A stretch of 64,000 bases of DNA, from contig NZ_CP150144.1 in assembly GCF_037963145.1 (NCBI RefSeq), positions 1,798,001 to 1,862,000 of the forward strand, in the 5' to 3' direction. The stretch comes from Oceanobacillus sp. FSL K6-2867 (GTDB taxonomy: Bacteria > Bacillota > Bacilli > Bacillales > Amphibacillaceae). Made by a program: the position numbers and the translations under genes. The first letter of the stretch is position 1. Each line of letters starts with the position of its first letter. The notes beneath the pieces were generated by a model. It saw nothing but the letters and a program-made list of their open reading frames with translations. It was not told the origin of the DNA and searched no databases. Shown here piece after piece: positions 42,023-55,880 of the stretch.

Positions 42023-42288
42023 TTATTATATATCATTCTTAGCAATATCTACTCTTTCTGACCGTACATAATCGCCTGTATCTGCGTTGTAAACTTCAAT
42101 GATTGCATAGCCACCATAGGTCATAGTAGGCTCTTCAGCTAAATAAACAAACTGTCGTATTTCTAATGGGAATTGGGCTCCACTATTACCTGTTATTAAA
42201 GTATCAATTGTACTATTCAATGCAAGAGCCGCAATGACAGCACCAGCAGTCCATGAAATATATCCAATCCCTGCAGAAGTTATCGTTA
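42023..42288 (-). pseudogene. C-terminal remnant of an unrecognised membrane protein gene
   Basis: A minus-strand frame encodes ITSAGIGYISWTAGAVIAAL, ALNSTIDTLITG and PLEIRQFVYLAEEPTMTYGG, ending DIAKNDI. A glycine-rich helix is followed by a soluble tail. Upstream the frame is broken: another frame carries WKWFIGLDKEEAVQVM, so a frameshift near 42285 separates the halves and no start is left. I do not recognise the family. Confidence 0.45.
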
Positions 42289-42383
42289 CACATTACTTGC
42301 ACAGCCTCTTCTTTATCTAATCCGATAAACCACTTCCAACTACTGCTGGGATGGGAATAGTATGACTACGCCATACCACGGAG

Positions 42384-42433
42384 CATGAAAAAACAACGCT
42401 ATTCTTAAAGGAAAATAGTGTTGTTTTTTCATG
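42384..42433 (-). terminator. Terminator of the chemoreceptor gene
   Basis: CATGAAAAAACAACGCTATT pairs with AATAGTGTTGTTTTTTCATG (one G-U pair) over a 10-nt loop. It is about 35 bp past the receptor stop and symmetrical enough to act in both directions. Confidence 0.85.
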
Positions 42434-42468
42434 TAAAGCCATTTATTTGGGCTCATCTTATAATCTCT

Positions 42469-44541
42469 TTAGCTCCTAAAATGCTGTATCAATTCATTCA
42501 ATTCCTCGGCTAATTTAGCGAGTTCGTCTGAACTTAGTGCAACTTCTTCCATTGAACTGCTAATCTGTTGCGAAGATGCCGAGGTTTGCTCAACACCTGC
42601 CGCAGATTCTTCAGATATTGCTGCAATTTCCTGGATAGAAGTATTCATGTTTTCACTCGTATCAGAGATAGCAGATAACTTATCAGAAATCGTTTTAATA
42701 TCATTGACCATTTGCTTAACGGATGTACTTATCGTTTGGAATGTATGTCTCGTTACCTTTATTTGGCTTGTTCCTTGTTGAACTTCTTTATATCCATCAC
42801 GTAAAGAGTTCGTAACCTGACTTGTTTCCCTCTGAATATTTTCGACGATATCTGTAATCCCCGTTACGGATGATCCAACTTGTTCGGCAAGCTTTCTGAC
42901 CTCATCCGCAACAACTGCAAAGCCTTTTCCGCTTTCTCCAGCACGGGCAGCCTCAATTGCGGCATTCAGAGCTAATAAATTCGTCTGATCAGCGATATCT
43001 TTAATAACAGAAACTAGATCTGAGATTTTCTGAGATTGTGAATCTAAGTTTTCTACTTTCTGAACAGAATCATAAATAATGCTATCAATCGTTTCCATTT
43101 GTTCCGTTGATTTTTCCATTAAGTTTCTGCCTTCATTGGTATGATTTAATATCTGATTAGAAGATTCATACACCTGATTGCTGTTTGTATATGCTTGATC
43201 CGTATCTGTTCTGAAAGTTGCCATCAAGAAAGAAAGGTCACTTGTTGTATTTGCTTGTGACTCTGAACCAGACGCTAGCTCTTGCATTGTAGTTGCCACT
43301 TGTTCAGATCCAGTCTTCACATCATTTGCAGACTGCGTTAATTCCTCACTTTTACTGCTGACCGTTTCAGATACATTTTTTATTTTCATTACAAGTTCTC
43401 GCAGTGTTTCATTCGTCTTATTTGTAGAGCTTACCAATTGACCTATTTCATCATCTGACTTAGCTTGCAGTTCTGTTTTCCTTAAATCACCTAATTCTAA
43501 ATTCTTCATAACCTTAGTAATTTGAGGTATATCTTTTAACATATGTTTTAAGAGAACAATTACTACTACAACAAGAATTAAACAGGCAATGCTAAAAAAC
43601 AAGATCATCATCAATGTAAACGTCTCAAGTTCGCTTAAAGCTTCTTCTTCTGGTAAGGCTGTACCAATAGACCAGCCTGTTGTATGTACTGGTGAATACC
43701 CAATATATTCTAAACTATCATCTATTTGGGCTAATTGAAGACCTGTCTCGCCTGCGATCATTTTATTGCCTATATTCCCTAATTCACCAGACATAGATTG
43801 CAGCTGTTCTTCAAGGATTAATGTTTCATCCGGATGATATAATACCGTTCCGTCGCTGGATATTAAGAAGGAATATCCGCTCTCACCCATTTTATAAGAT
43901 TGCATAAACTCTGGTAACTGATCCATAAATATATCAATTGCAACAATACCGACTGTATCGCCATTTTCCTTAATTGGCTTCATTGCACTTAAGATCATTT
44001 TTCCAAAGACCTCATCCATGTACGGTTCCGTGAAATAAACATCATCCTCTGCTATAGCAGCTTCATACCAAGGTCTGCTTGCTATATCAAAGCTAGAATC
44101 AGATAAAACATCATTACTGCCGATTAAAAAATTAGATTTATTGCTGGCAACCCATGCCATTGCAATCGAATCATCTATCTCAACAACTTCATTAAGCGAC
44201 TGCAATACTCCTTCATAATAATCATTTTCTAAAGCTTCGTCTCTGGAATCAGTTGTATTCAAGTATCTGCCAATCTCCTGATTTGTAACCATTTGTCGCA
44301 CAATCGTTGTTTTTTCCTTGAACATGCTATCCACCTGCGAAGCGATTGCATCACTTTTAGTCGATAAATCAGTTTCAACATTTTCAACTAATAATGTCTT
44401 TGTATACATGTGTATTAAAAACCCCGTTGCAGAAAATACGATAAATATCGCTATAAAAAGTGCTGCAGCTACTTTTGTTGATATGTTTTGGCGCACCCAA
44501 TTAAATCCTATCGATCTTTTTTTCTTTTCCTTTGCCCCCAC
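42469..44541 (-). CDS. Methyl-accepting chemotaxis protein with dCache sensor
   Basis: About 690 residues from GTG 44541, which has AAGAAGGA at good spacing; the ATG at 44619 would add 26 polar residues without a site. Layout: helix 1, an extracellular dCache domain with the [12 protein letters not shown] and [16 protein letters not shown] segments, helix 2 ([19 protein letters not shown]), HAMP, then the signalling domain with hairpin tip [20 protein letters not shown] and the [17 protein letters not shown] block. Bacillus receptors of this kind sense amino acids or sugars. Single gene. Confidence 0.92.
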   Translation of the reverse strand: MGAKEKKKRSIGFNWVRQNISTKVAAALFIAIFIVFSATGFLIHMYTKTLLVENVETDLSTKSDAIASQVDSMFKEKTTIVRQMVTNQEIGRYLNTTDSRDEALENDYYEGVLQSLNEVVEIDDSIAMAWVASNKSNFLIGSNDVLSDSSFDIASRPWYEAAIAEDDVYFTEPYMDEVFGKMILSAMKPIKENGDTVGIVAIDIFMDQLPEFMQSYKMGESGYSFLISSDGTVLYHPDETLILEEQLQSMSGELGNIGNKMIAGETGLQLAQIDDSLEYIGYSPVHTTGWSIGTALPEEEALSELETFTLMMILFFSIACLILVVVVIVLLKHMLKDIPQITKVMKNLELGDLRKTELQAKSDDEIGQLVSSTNKTNETLRELVMKIKNVSETVSSKSEELTQSANDVKTGSEQVATTMQELASGSESQANTTSDLSFLMATFRTDTDQAYTNSNQVYESSNQILNHTNEGRNLMEKSTEQMETIDSIIYDSVQKVENLDSQSQKISDLVSVIKDIADQTNLLALNAAIEAARAGESGKGFAVVADEVRKLAEQVGSSVTGITDIVENIQRETSQVTNSLRDGYKEVQQGTSQIKVTRHTFQTISTSVKQMVNDIKTISDKLSAISDTSENMNTSIQEIAAISEESAAGVEQTSASSQQISSSMEEVALSSDELAKLAEELNELIQHFRS

Positions 44542-44954
44542 TATAAATTCCTTCTTTCTTGTATTTTGCTGATGCTGCTCGTTGAGATATGACCCGGTAA
44601 TAGTTTCGGTGCTTCGCATAGTTCAAATTTAATATCCATACCCTTATTGAATTTCATCATGAAAGGAACTCTACTTCTTAGATATTTACTAATTTAAAGT
44701 AAAGCTCTTTTTAGATTGCTAATTTATTTGTTCCGTAATCATATCTGATACCCAATTGGATAATCTATGTATTTCCACATTAATTCTCCATTTGATAATA
44801 TCTAATCCAATTATACCATTAGTTAACTTTATTGGTACTTAAGAACTACATTTTTATATTATCAATTTTATTTCGCTAATTAGATCATATTGTAGTCGGA
44901 TTTTCCAGAGGAGTATTTATAGAGATGGCAGAAATTCTCGAAGAAAAAGATAAA
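44542..44954. other. Leader/intergenic region upstream of the chemoreceptor
   Basis: About 410 bp, A+T-rich, between the receptor start and the catalase terminator. It should hold the receptor promoter. I see no gene, riboswitch or repeat that can be supported. Confidence 0.5.
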
Positions 44955-44994
44955 ATGCCCCATACATGATATGTAGAATCGTATATGGGGCATT
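44955..44994 (-). terminator. Terminator of the catalase gene
   Basis: ATGCCCCATAC and GTATATGGGGCAT form the outer stem, with further pairs inside; the minus-strand tail is TTTATCTTTTTC. Confidence 0.75.
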
Positions 44995-45016
44995 ACTATC
45001 AATTCATATTTTATTT

Positions 45017-47041
45017 TTAATTTTTGCCGTCTCGATCCCAGAATCTAGCCATACGTATTGCTTCTATAAATTGCTGACTGTTATCAATGACAATACCACT
45101 CTGACCGGAAATTTCCAAATCCTCCAGGATAGCTGCTCCATCTTTTATGGCACCGATTGGTTTATAATGCAGAAGAGCTTCCTTGATAAAGTAAGGTGCT
45201 TCAAAACTGAATAATGGTGTTTTGCCATTTTGGTTTGTAATCAGGACAGCATCGAATAAAACAGAGTCAGCGGTCATCAATGTATGGTCAACTGGAAGTT
45301 CTGTATTGTCACTACCTTGGATAGTACCCTGATGATCACTTACAACCTCGGCGTTTATGCCAGCTTCCTTTAATTTATCCAACATTGCAGATAAATCCTC
45401 AGGATAATCGTCCGCTGCAATGACAGCTACCTTCCGTGTATCTGTCTTCTTCACAGTGTTCTCTTGGCTTAGGGCTGGTGAAGACTTTGTATACGTTATT
45501 TCCTTCTTCGCCGGAACTGGCAAGCCAAGATTTTCTGCAATTGCGGTTACCAGCTCATGACTGACATTCGAGAACATTTCTATAACTTGCTTACGTACAG
45601 ATACTTCCTTACATTTTCCAAGTTCAAAACTGAATGCATTAATAATATGCTGTTTTTCGACATCGCTCATGCTATTCCAAAATAAAATGGCTTGAGAAAA
45701 ATGATCTTTAAAGTTTTCACTGCGTGCACGGACTTTACGGCCTTCGACCTTTTCCTGGTAATGGCTGTATCCTCCCTCACCCTCACTAACCGGTTGTGGT
45801 GTATTTTGGGCAAGAGAATTTTTATGGTAGCTCACATAACTTGTATTGATTGTTTGGCGCCCATAGCCATCACGCTGGTTGTTGTGGACCTCGGGAACCG
45901 ACCTATTAATCGGAAGTTCATGGAAATTCGGCCCTCCAAGACGAATCAGCTGTGTATCCGTATAAGAGAAAAGGCGCGTCTGTAAAAGCGGATCATTACT
46001 AAAGTCGATTCCAGGAACTACATGGCCAGGATGAAAAGCGACTTGCTCCGTTTCAGCAAAGTAATTATCCACATTTTGATTCAGCGTCATTTTGCCGACA
46101 ATTTGGACGGGTACCTCCTCTTCTGGCCAAAGCTTCGTAGCATCCAGTATATCAAAATCGAATTTAAATTCATCTTCTTCATTAATTATTTGCACGCCAA
46201 GCTCAAAGACAGGATAATCGCCATTTTCAATTGCTTCATATAAATCACGGCGATGAAAATCTGGATCCTTGCCGCTTAGCTTTTGAGCTTCATCCCACAC
46301 AACAGAATGTACACCAAGCACTGGTTTCCAGTGGAATTTAACAAAGAAGGCTTGTCCTTTTTCATTGACTAAGCGATAAGTATGTACGCCAAACCCTTCC
46401 ATCATCCGGAAGCTTCTTGGAATAGCACGATCCGACATATGCCACATAACCATATGTGCAGTTTCCTGATTATTCGCCACAAAGTCCCAAAATGTATCGT
46501 GGGCTGACTGGGCCTGTGGGATTTCGTTATGAGGTTCTGGTTTAACTGCATGGATAAAGTCTGGAAATTTAATACCATCCTGAATAAAGAAAACAGGCAT
46601 ATTATTTCCTACCAAATCATAATTTCCTTCTTCCGTATAGAATTTTGTCGCAAACCCGCGTACATCACGTGCTAAATCTCCAGATCCGCGAGAACCTGCG
46701 ACTGTAGAAAAACGAACAAATACTGGAGTTTTCTTTCCGGGATCATTTAAGAATTTAGCCTTTGTATAAGGAGCTAGTGATTCATAGACTTCAAATTCAC
46801 CATGTGCTGCAAACCCTCTTGCGTGAACGACACGTTCAGGAATCCGTTCGTGGTCAAAGTGAGTCATTTTTTCACGAAAATGAAAATCCTCTAATAATGT
46901 AGGTCCTCGCTCTCCTGCTTTCAATGAAAACTCATCTTCCGACATTTTCAACCCTTGATTGGTTGTCAGTGCTTCACCTTCATCTTTTACCCGGAACTGA
47001 TCAAGCTGTTGATGCTTTTCATTACCCTTTTCTTTGCTCAT
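45017..47041 (-). CDS. katE: Large-subunit (clade 2) catalase with C-terminal DJ-1/PfpI domain
   Basis: 674 residues decompose hydrogen peroxide. Catalytic His is in ERVVHARGFAAHG, Asn in LVGNNMPVFFIQD, and the haem-ligand Tyr in RLFSYTDTQLIRLGGPNF. The extra C-terminal flavodoxin-like domain (about 520-674, RKVAVIAADDYPEDLSAMLD) marks the large clade 2 form of HPII/KatE type. GGAGGAG precedes the ATG. A sigma-B-like promoter upstream suggests general-stress control, as for B. subtilis KatE. Confidence 0.93.
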   Translation of the reverse strand: MSKEKGNEKHQQLDQFRVKDEGEALTTNQGLKMSEDEFSLKAGERGPTLLEDFHFREKMTHFDHERIPERVVHARGFAAHGEFEVYESLAPYTKAKFLNDPGKKTPVFVRFSTVAGSRGSGDLARDVRGFATKFYTEEGNYDLVGNNMPVFFIQDGIKFPDFIHAVKPEPHNEIPQAQSAHDTFWDFVANNQETAHMVMWHMSDRAIPRSFRMMEGFGVHTYRLVNEKGQAFFVKFHWKPVLGVHSVVWDEAQKLSGKDPDFHRRDLYEAIENGDYPVFELGVQIINEEDEFKFDFDILDATKLWPEEEVPVQIVGKMTLNQNVDNYFAETEQVAFHPGHVVPGIDFSNDPLLQTRLFSYTDTQLIRLGGPNFHELPINRSVPEVHNNQRDGYGRQTINTSYVSYHKNSLAQNTPQPVSEGEGGYSHYQEKVEGRKVRARSENFKDHFSQAILFWNSMSDVEKQHIINAFSFELGKCKEVSVRKQVIEMFSNVSHELVTAIAENLGLPVPAKKEITYTKSSPALSQENTVKKTDTRKVAVIAADDYPEDLSAMLDKLKEAGINAEVVSDHQGTIQGSDNTELPVDHTLMTADSVLFDAVLITNQNGKTPLFSFEAPYFIKEALLHYKPIGAIKDGAAILEDLEISGQSGIVIDNSQQFIEAIRMARFWDRDGKN

Positions 47042-47065
47042 AATTCTCCTCCTTTACTCGTTCTC

Positions 47066-47089
47066 TTCCCCTTGTGTTTTAAAATAAAC
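47066..47089 (-). promoter_or_regulatory. Candidate sigma-B promoter of the catalase gene
   Basis: GTTTAT (47089-47084), 12 bp, GGGGAA (47071-47066), close to the GTTTaa-N13-15-GGGTAt consensus of general-stress promoters. Spacing is at the short end. Confidence 0.4.
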
Positions 47090-47117
47090 GGATACTATTT
47101 AAATTTTTCCAAGAAAA

Positions 47118-47156
47118 AAAGCACTATTCCTAATCATTTAGGAATAGTGCTATCTT
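47118..47156 (-). terminator. Terminator of the rrn operon
   Basis: AGCACTATTCCTAA / TTAGGAATAGTGCT, a 14-bp perfect stem with a 4-nt loop. On the minus strand it is followed by TTTTTTTC. It lies just past the last tRNA. Confidence 0.9.
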
Positions 47157-47169
47157 ATTTTGATCAATA

Positions 47170-47242
<73 letters not shown>

Positions 47243-47245
47243 AAT

Positions 47246-47320
47246 TGGCTCCACAGGTAGGATTCGAACCTACGACCGATCGGTTAACAGCCGATTGCTC
47301 TACCACTGAGCTACTGTGGA
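47246..47320 (-). tRNA. tRNA-Asn (GTT)
   Basis: 75 nt, acceptor TCCACAG/CTGTGGA, anticodon loop CTGTTAA (GTT), CCA encoded. Directly follows 5S in the operon. Confidence 0.95.
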
Positions 47321-47357
47321 ATAGTCTTATGTAAAAAATTCAGGATATGAAAAAAGC

Positions 47358-47475
47358 AGCCTGGCGGCGTCCTACTCTTGCAGGGACAAAGTCCCAACTA
47401 CCATCGGCGCTGAAGAGCTTAACTTCTGTGTTCGGTATGGGAACAGGTGTGGCCTCCTCGCTATTGCTACCAGAC
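47358..47475 (-). rRNA. rrf: 5S ribosomal RNA
   Basis: About 117 nt with the conserved CCACACCTGTTCCCATACCG and GAACACAGAAGTTAAGCTCT blocks and a closing GACGCCGCCAGGC. Ends are judged by the terminal stem and may be off by a few bases. Confidence 0.95.
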
Positions 47476-47552
47476 AACTTCATAATAAGGTATAACATTA
47501 TTTATACCTTAAAAACTAAATAAGAGTAAACCAGACATCAAATAAAGAAGTT

Positions 47553-50480
<2,928 letters not shown>

Positions 50481-50568
50481 GTAAATAAGCGTACTAATTA
50501 TTAGCCTTGCTTTACATTAAAAATATTGATGTCGTTGTTACTCTTATTTAGTTTTCAAGGTACAAAAA

Positions 50569-50641
50569 TGGAGCCTAGCGGGATCGAACCGCTGACCTCC
50601 TGCGTGCAAGGCAGGCGCTCTCCCAGCTGAGCTAAGGCCCC
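50569..50641 (-). tRNA. tRNA-Ala (TGC)
   Basis: 73 nt in the 16S-23S spacer, acceptor GGGGCCT/AGGCTCC with a G-U pair, anticodon loop CTTGCAC (TGC); CCA not encoded. Confidence 0.95.
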
Positions 50642-50664
50642 GTAATATAAAATATTTTAATAGA

Positions 50665-50741
<77 letters not shown>

Positions 50742-50895
50742 ATCTATTTTAAGTATAAGTGAAAGAAATTGATCTCTCAAAACTGAACCAAACAACACAG
50801 TATGTCGGGCCTACAGGATGTAGGTCATGCCGATATTGCCACAGGACGTGGCGATCTTAATCGGCCTTCCTTAACCCGTAGGGTTCCGTAATAAT

Positions 50896-52466
<1,571 letters not shown>

Positions 52467-52609
52467 GTTTGTAATACTTAGCTGTTGTAGAAGCTGACTT
52501 CTACTTGTTTTAAAAAGAAAAACGAGTTTCCTTTTTCTTGACATACTGGTTGTTTTGTTCAGTTTTCAAAGATCAATTTATTATAATGTCGTTTTTTGCG
52601 ACGAAATAT

Positions 52610-52638
52610 AATATAACATGGTATCAATTTGTTGTCAA
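52610..52638 (-). promoter_or_regulatory. rrn operon promoter
   Basis: Consensus TTGACA (52638-52633), 17 bp, TATATT (52615-52610), about 145 bp before the 16S 5' end. Confidence 0.85.
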
Positions 52639-52820
52639 CACGTTTTTACAAAAACTTTTTTCGTTTCGCAGAAAATGTTTTATCAAGCGACAACAGAATT
52701 TAATATAGCATAATAAAAACAATTGGGCAATAGGAAAATTTAAAAAATAATAATTATGATTAATCTATATCTTCTATCTATATCTAGACCCTTAAGCTAA
52801 ATTCATTTCATCACAATAAT
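52639..52820. other. A+T-rich region upstream of the rrn promoter
   Basis: Very A+T-rich sequence immediately upstream of the -35 could act as an UP element. No second clear rrn promoter and no gene were seen up to the terminator of the next gene. Confidence 0.4.
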
Positions 52821-52821
52821 A

Positions 52822-52864
52822 AAAACTCCTCACATGTTCCTTATACTTCATGATGAGGAGTTCT
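52822..52864 (-). terminator. Terminator of the 73-aa hypothetical gene
   Basis: AACTCCTCA (52824-52832) and TGAGGAGTT (52854-52862) enclose a 21-nt loop with partial pairing; the minus-strand tail is TTTATTATTG. Confidence 0.7.
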
Positions 52865-52869
52865 CCTAC

Positions 52870-53091
52870 TTACTGATTCTCTTGTCGCTTCGGCATATAT
52901 TTCATACATTCCTGGTCACTGGCTACACGACGAAGTAATTGAAAAAGGCTGCGGTATCTTTCCCTCATTGCTCGCTTAACCATATGATCAATTCTACTGT
53001 CACCCAGATCTAAAAGTAACTCTTCAAGCTCTCTTTTTAATAGATATTCAATTTCTTTTTGTTCCATTTCATTAATCAATAAGCCTAACAT
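52870..53091 (-). CDS. Conserved-looking small helical protein of unknown function
   Basis: 73 residues from the ATG at 53091, 6 bp after GAGGTG; a GTG at 53100 overlaps that site and is less likely. It is nearly all alpha-helical and highly charged: MLGLLINEMEQKEIEYLLKR, then ELEELLLDLGDSRIDHMVKR, RYRSLFQLLRRVASDQECMK. I do not recognise it. The single Cys and the compact helical pattern suggest a small cytosolic regulatory or structural protein. It lies between the rrn promoter and the divergent pdaB gene, with its own terminator. Confidence 0.7.
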   Translation of the reverse strand: MLGLLINEMEQKEIEYLLKRELEELLLDLGDSRIDHMVKRAMRERYRSLFQLLRRVASDQECMKYMPKRQENQ

Positions 53092-53500
53092 TTCATTCAC
53101 CTCATAACCTTATCTACTATCTAGACAGCCCTATCCGTTACTTTTAACAGTTTCTAAAAGCTGTATCATCTTTAAATGCACTATTTATTTCAGTCCTCTA
53201 TATACCCGGTCAGAAAAAATTCAGAAAAGGTACATCACAATCATTCGTTTCATGGAGTGAATTTTGTCGGTTGTTCGGTTATCTTCCCATATAGCAGGAT
53301 AGTATTTCCCGAACTCACACCAAGTGCACACAGTATTAGCCTAATCTTACTATTCCCCGATTTCCACTATTTTCATCCCTGTTTTTGCTAAATTCTTCAT
53401 TATATCGACTTCATTATAAATCGGATAGGCTTGTTCATATTTCTCCTTCATGCTCATAAACATAAATAGTAATAGTAATGGAGAAACGGGAGGAGAAGTT
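53092..53500. other. Intergenic region between the small helical ORF and pdaB
   Basis: About 410 bp. A minus-strand mini-ORF (53350-53457, 35 codons, containing KYEQAYPIYNEVDIMKNLAK) looks protein-like but lacks a ribosome site, so I do not call it. The pdaB promoter should lie within the last 50 bp. Confidence 0.35.
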
Positions 53501-54259
53501 ATGAATCATTTTTACGTTATTGGCTTAAGACGACGAAAAGGCTGGGTTATTATTATTGCACTTGCCCTCTTTACATCTTTACTTATATGGACACAAAGGG
53601 ATGCTGTTATTTCTGTTTTTTCGAATGAGAAACCAACTGCACTTTCAAAGGGAAACACGGATGAACCAGCTATTGCATTAACCTTTAATATTAGCTGGGG
53701 TGAAGAAAGAGCGTTGGATATCTTGGAACAGCTCAAAGATGAAAATGTACAAGCAACATTTTTTGTCAGCGGGGAATGGGCTGAACGTCATCCGAAAATA
53801 CTGGAGCAGATTTCAGAAGGTGACCATGAGTTAGGAATGATGGGATATCGATATAAAAGCTATCTGGATCAAGATATTGAACAAGTAAGGAAGGATCTAC
53901 TGTATGCTCGTGATATTTTCAAAAAGCTTGGATATGAGGATGTTAACCTTTTGCGAACACCAAGTGGACATTTCAATGAAGAAGTTATCGAGCTTGCGGA
54001 AAGTCTGGATTTCGATGTGATTCATTGGAATATTAATCCGAATGATTGGGAAAATCCTGGAACTTCTGTAATTGTTGATCAGGTAATGAAAGACACTAGC
54101 AATGGTGATATTATCTTATTCCACGCTTCCGATGCAGCTAAGCAGACAGCAGAGGCTCTAAAGACGATTTTACCTGGATTAAAAAACAAAGGGTTCCAGC
54201 CCGTAACAATTTCAGAGTTAATCAACCAAGCACACGCTGAAACAAATCCCGTTGAATAA
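53501..54259 (+). CDS. pdaB: Polysaccharide deacetylase-family sporulation protein PdaB
   Basis: 252 residues from ATG 53501 (GGGAGGAGAAG upstream); the open frame to 53450 is not used. An N-terminal helix (about 12-30) anchors it. The NodB-like domain (about 50-245) includes NEEVIELAESLDFDVIHWNI, NPNDWENPGTS and DIILFHASDAAKQTAEALK. B. subtilis PdaB is needed for late spore stability. The usual NodB metal ligands look altered: motif 1 reads TFNISWG, and motif 2 lacks the second His (HELGMMGYR). Catalysis is therefore doubtful. It is part of the conserved kbaA-gerD-salA-cwlD neighbourhood. Confidence 0.88.
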   Translation: MNHFYVIGLRRRKGWVIIIALALFTSLLIWTQRDAVISVFSNEKPTALSKGNTDEPAIALTFNISWGEERALDILEQLKDENVQATFFVSGEWAERHPKILEQISEGDHELGMMGYRYKSYLDQDIEQVRKDLLYARDIFKKLGYEDVNLLRTPSGHFNEEVIELAESLDFDVIHWNINPNDWENPGTSVIVDQVMKDTSNGDIILFHASDAAKQTAEALKTILPGLKNKGFQPVTISELINQAHAETNPVE

Positions 54260-54271
54260 AATAAGTTCTAA

Positions 54272-54306
54272 AAAAACCTCTGACTAAATTTCCATCAGAG
54301 GTTTCC
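54272..54306. terminator. Shared terminator between pdaB and kbaA
   Basis: AAACCTCTGA (54274-54283) pairs with TCAGAGGTTT (54295-54304), flanked by A-run and T-rich ends, between two convergent genes. Confidence 0.8.
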
Positions 54307-54313
54307 TTCATAC

Positions 54314-54970
54314 CTATGCTTTACTAGCTTTTGCTTCTCCTGTTAGCTTGTTCGTCTTTTTTCCTTTTGTTTGCTTATCACCTGCTTTTCTTGTTATGCG
54401 ATGTAAGGTAAGCAATTGATATGTATTACATGCCAGCAAAGGGCCGATCATTAACCAAGCATAATCACTGCCTTGTACTTGTAATCCGGGAACCCATTCA
54501 ACTGTTGTAATAACAACCATGAAAAATAGCGCTGGTACAAACGCTTTTGGATTTGTTTCTTTCGCTTTACGTTTGGAAACAATCCAGCCAAATGCCAGCA
54601 AGGCTGCAGCACCTAACATATACCAATAAACAGCTACCTCCCCATCAGCTGCTTGATACGGAAAATATACTAAATCAAATAGAACAAATGCAATGACGAG
54701 CACTTGGACAGTTGGCCAAAAGGAACGAAACATATTCAATCCCATTCGATGGATAAATAAATAGGCGAAAAAACCAGTCATACTAACAACACTGAAAGTC
54801 AGGCCCAGTCCGCCAAAAAACAAAATAAGTCCAACCACTTCGAAAAAATCAAATGGTTTTAAATATGTTGCATAATCTTGAGGCTTTACAAAGAAGCTAA
54901 CAACAAGACCTGCAATTCCCCCGATGATAAACGTTTTCCATAAAAAATTTACCAAGTTACGACTATTCAA
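54314..54970 (-). CDS. kbaA: KinB-signalling pathway activation protein KbaA
   Basis: 218 residues with six predicted helices (for example GLVVSFFVKPQDYATYLKPF at the first loop and FAYLFIHRMGLNMFRSFWPT mid-protein) and a basic C-tail (RKAGDKQTKGKKTNKL). KbaA is a membrane protein needed for activation of the sporulation kinase KinB in B. subtilis. Identification rests on size, topology and position between pdaB and gerD, the conserved order. Confidence 0.88.
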   Translation of the reverse strand: MNSRNLVNFLWKTFIIGGIAGLVVSFFVKPQDYATYLKPFDFFEVVGLILFFGGLGLTFSVVSMTGFFAYLFIHRMGLNMFRSFWPTVQVLVIAFVLFDLVYFPYQAADGEVAVYWYMLGAAALLAFGWIVSKRKAKETNPKAFVPALFFMVVITTVEWVPGLQVQGSDYAWLMIGPLLACNTYQLLTLHRITRKAGDKQTKGKKTNKLTGEAKASKA

Positions 54971-55162
54971 TATAAAATCCCCCTACAATCTGCGGCAATG
55001 AACAACTTTTCTCATAAAGAAGCACAGCTTCTAATCGCGACTTTGATAGTACATCCTTTATGACATATTCTAACATGAAGCGCTTTATTTTTCCCACTCC
55101 AAGTGAATATTTTATAAATTTGTCACTCATATTAAGGATATAGGAAGGAGGTACAATATCAC

Positions 55163-55816
55163 ATGTTACGCAAAGTATGTTTAACACTCCTTGCAATATC
55201 CTTCATGCTACTTGTTGCATGCAATGGTGAAGGTGGATCCCATAAAGAGGGTGACTATGAGGCAACAAAGAAAATGGTTGTTGATATATTACAAACAGAA
55301 GATGGAAAAAAGGCGTTAGCAGAAATAATGTCCGATGAGAAGCTAAAGCAAGAGCTTGTCATTCAATCTGATGTGGTGAAGAAATCAATTAATGAGACCC
55401 TTGTATCCGATAAGGGGAAAGAGATGTGGTCGACACTATTTGAGGACCCAAGTTTTGTCGAAGGCTATGCTAAGTCCATGTCAGAAGAACAGCAGAAATT
55501 AATGAAAGACTTAATGAATGATGCAGCTTACCAGAAACAAATGCTGGACTTATTACAAAATCCTGAAGTTACCAATCAGATACTCAGTCTCTTAAAAAGT
55601 CAGCAGTTTAAAGAGCACTTAGAGGAATCAATCACACAAACGCTCGAAACTCCATTATTCCAAGCAAAAATGCAGGAAATTTTGTTAAAAGCTGCTGAAG
55701 AACAGGCTAAAAAACAGGGTGGCCAAGGTTCTCAACAGCAAGGTGGCGGCCAAAGCACCGGTGGAGAAGAGGAAGGTGGCAGTGGAGGAAGTGGAGGCGG
55801 TGGCGGGGGAAGCTAG
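55163..55816 (+). CDS. gerD: Spore germination lipoprotein GerD
   Basis: 217 residues. A lipoprotein signal peptide ends LLVAC (Cys20). The helical body with SDEKLKQELVIQSDVVKKSI and EDPSFVEGYAKSMSEEQQKL is typical of GerD, which scaffolds the germinant-receptor cluster in the inner spore membrane. The last 35 residues are a Gly/Gln/Ser-rich low-complexity tail ending in a run of glycines. GGAGG precedes the ATG. Divergent from kbaA and convergent with salA; a forespore sigma-G promoter is expected but was not pinned down. Confidence 0.92.
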   Translation: MLRKVCLTLLAISFMLLVACNGEGGSHKEGDYEATKKMVVDILQTEDGKKALAEIMSDEKLKQELVIQSDVVKKSINETLVSDKGKEMWSTLFEDPSFVEGYAKSMSEEQQKLMKDLMNDAAYQKQMLDLLQNPEVTNQILSLLKSQQFKEHLEESITQTLETPLFQAKMQEILLKAAEEQAKKQGGQGSQQQGGGQSTGGEEEGGSGGSGGGGGGS

Positions 55817-55858
55817 AAACACCCTACGCTTACCACCTTTTATATTCTGGAAAACAAC

Positions 55859-55880
55859 AAAGAGGGGGGCCCCCCTCTTT
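55859..55880. terminator. Loop-free palindromic terminator between gerD and salA
   Basis: AAAGAGGGGGG is followed immediately by its complement CCCCCCTCTTT: a 22-bp perfect palindrome with no spacer, then TATTC. Its last base is the first of the salA stop codon (55880-55882). It can act on both convergent genes. Confidence 0.8.

Noticed and set aside
53350..53457. Minus-strand mini-ORF of 35 codons upstream of pdaB
   Set aside because: Protein-like content but no ribosome site; kept only as a note in the intergenic entry.
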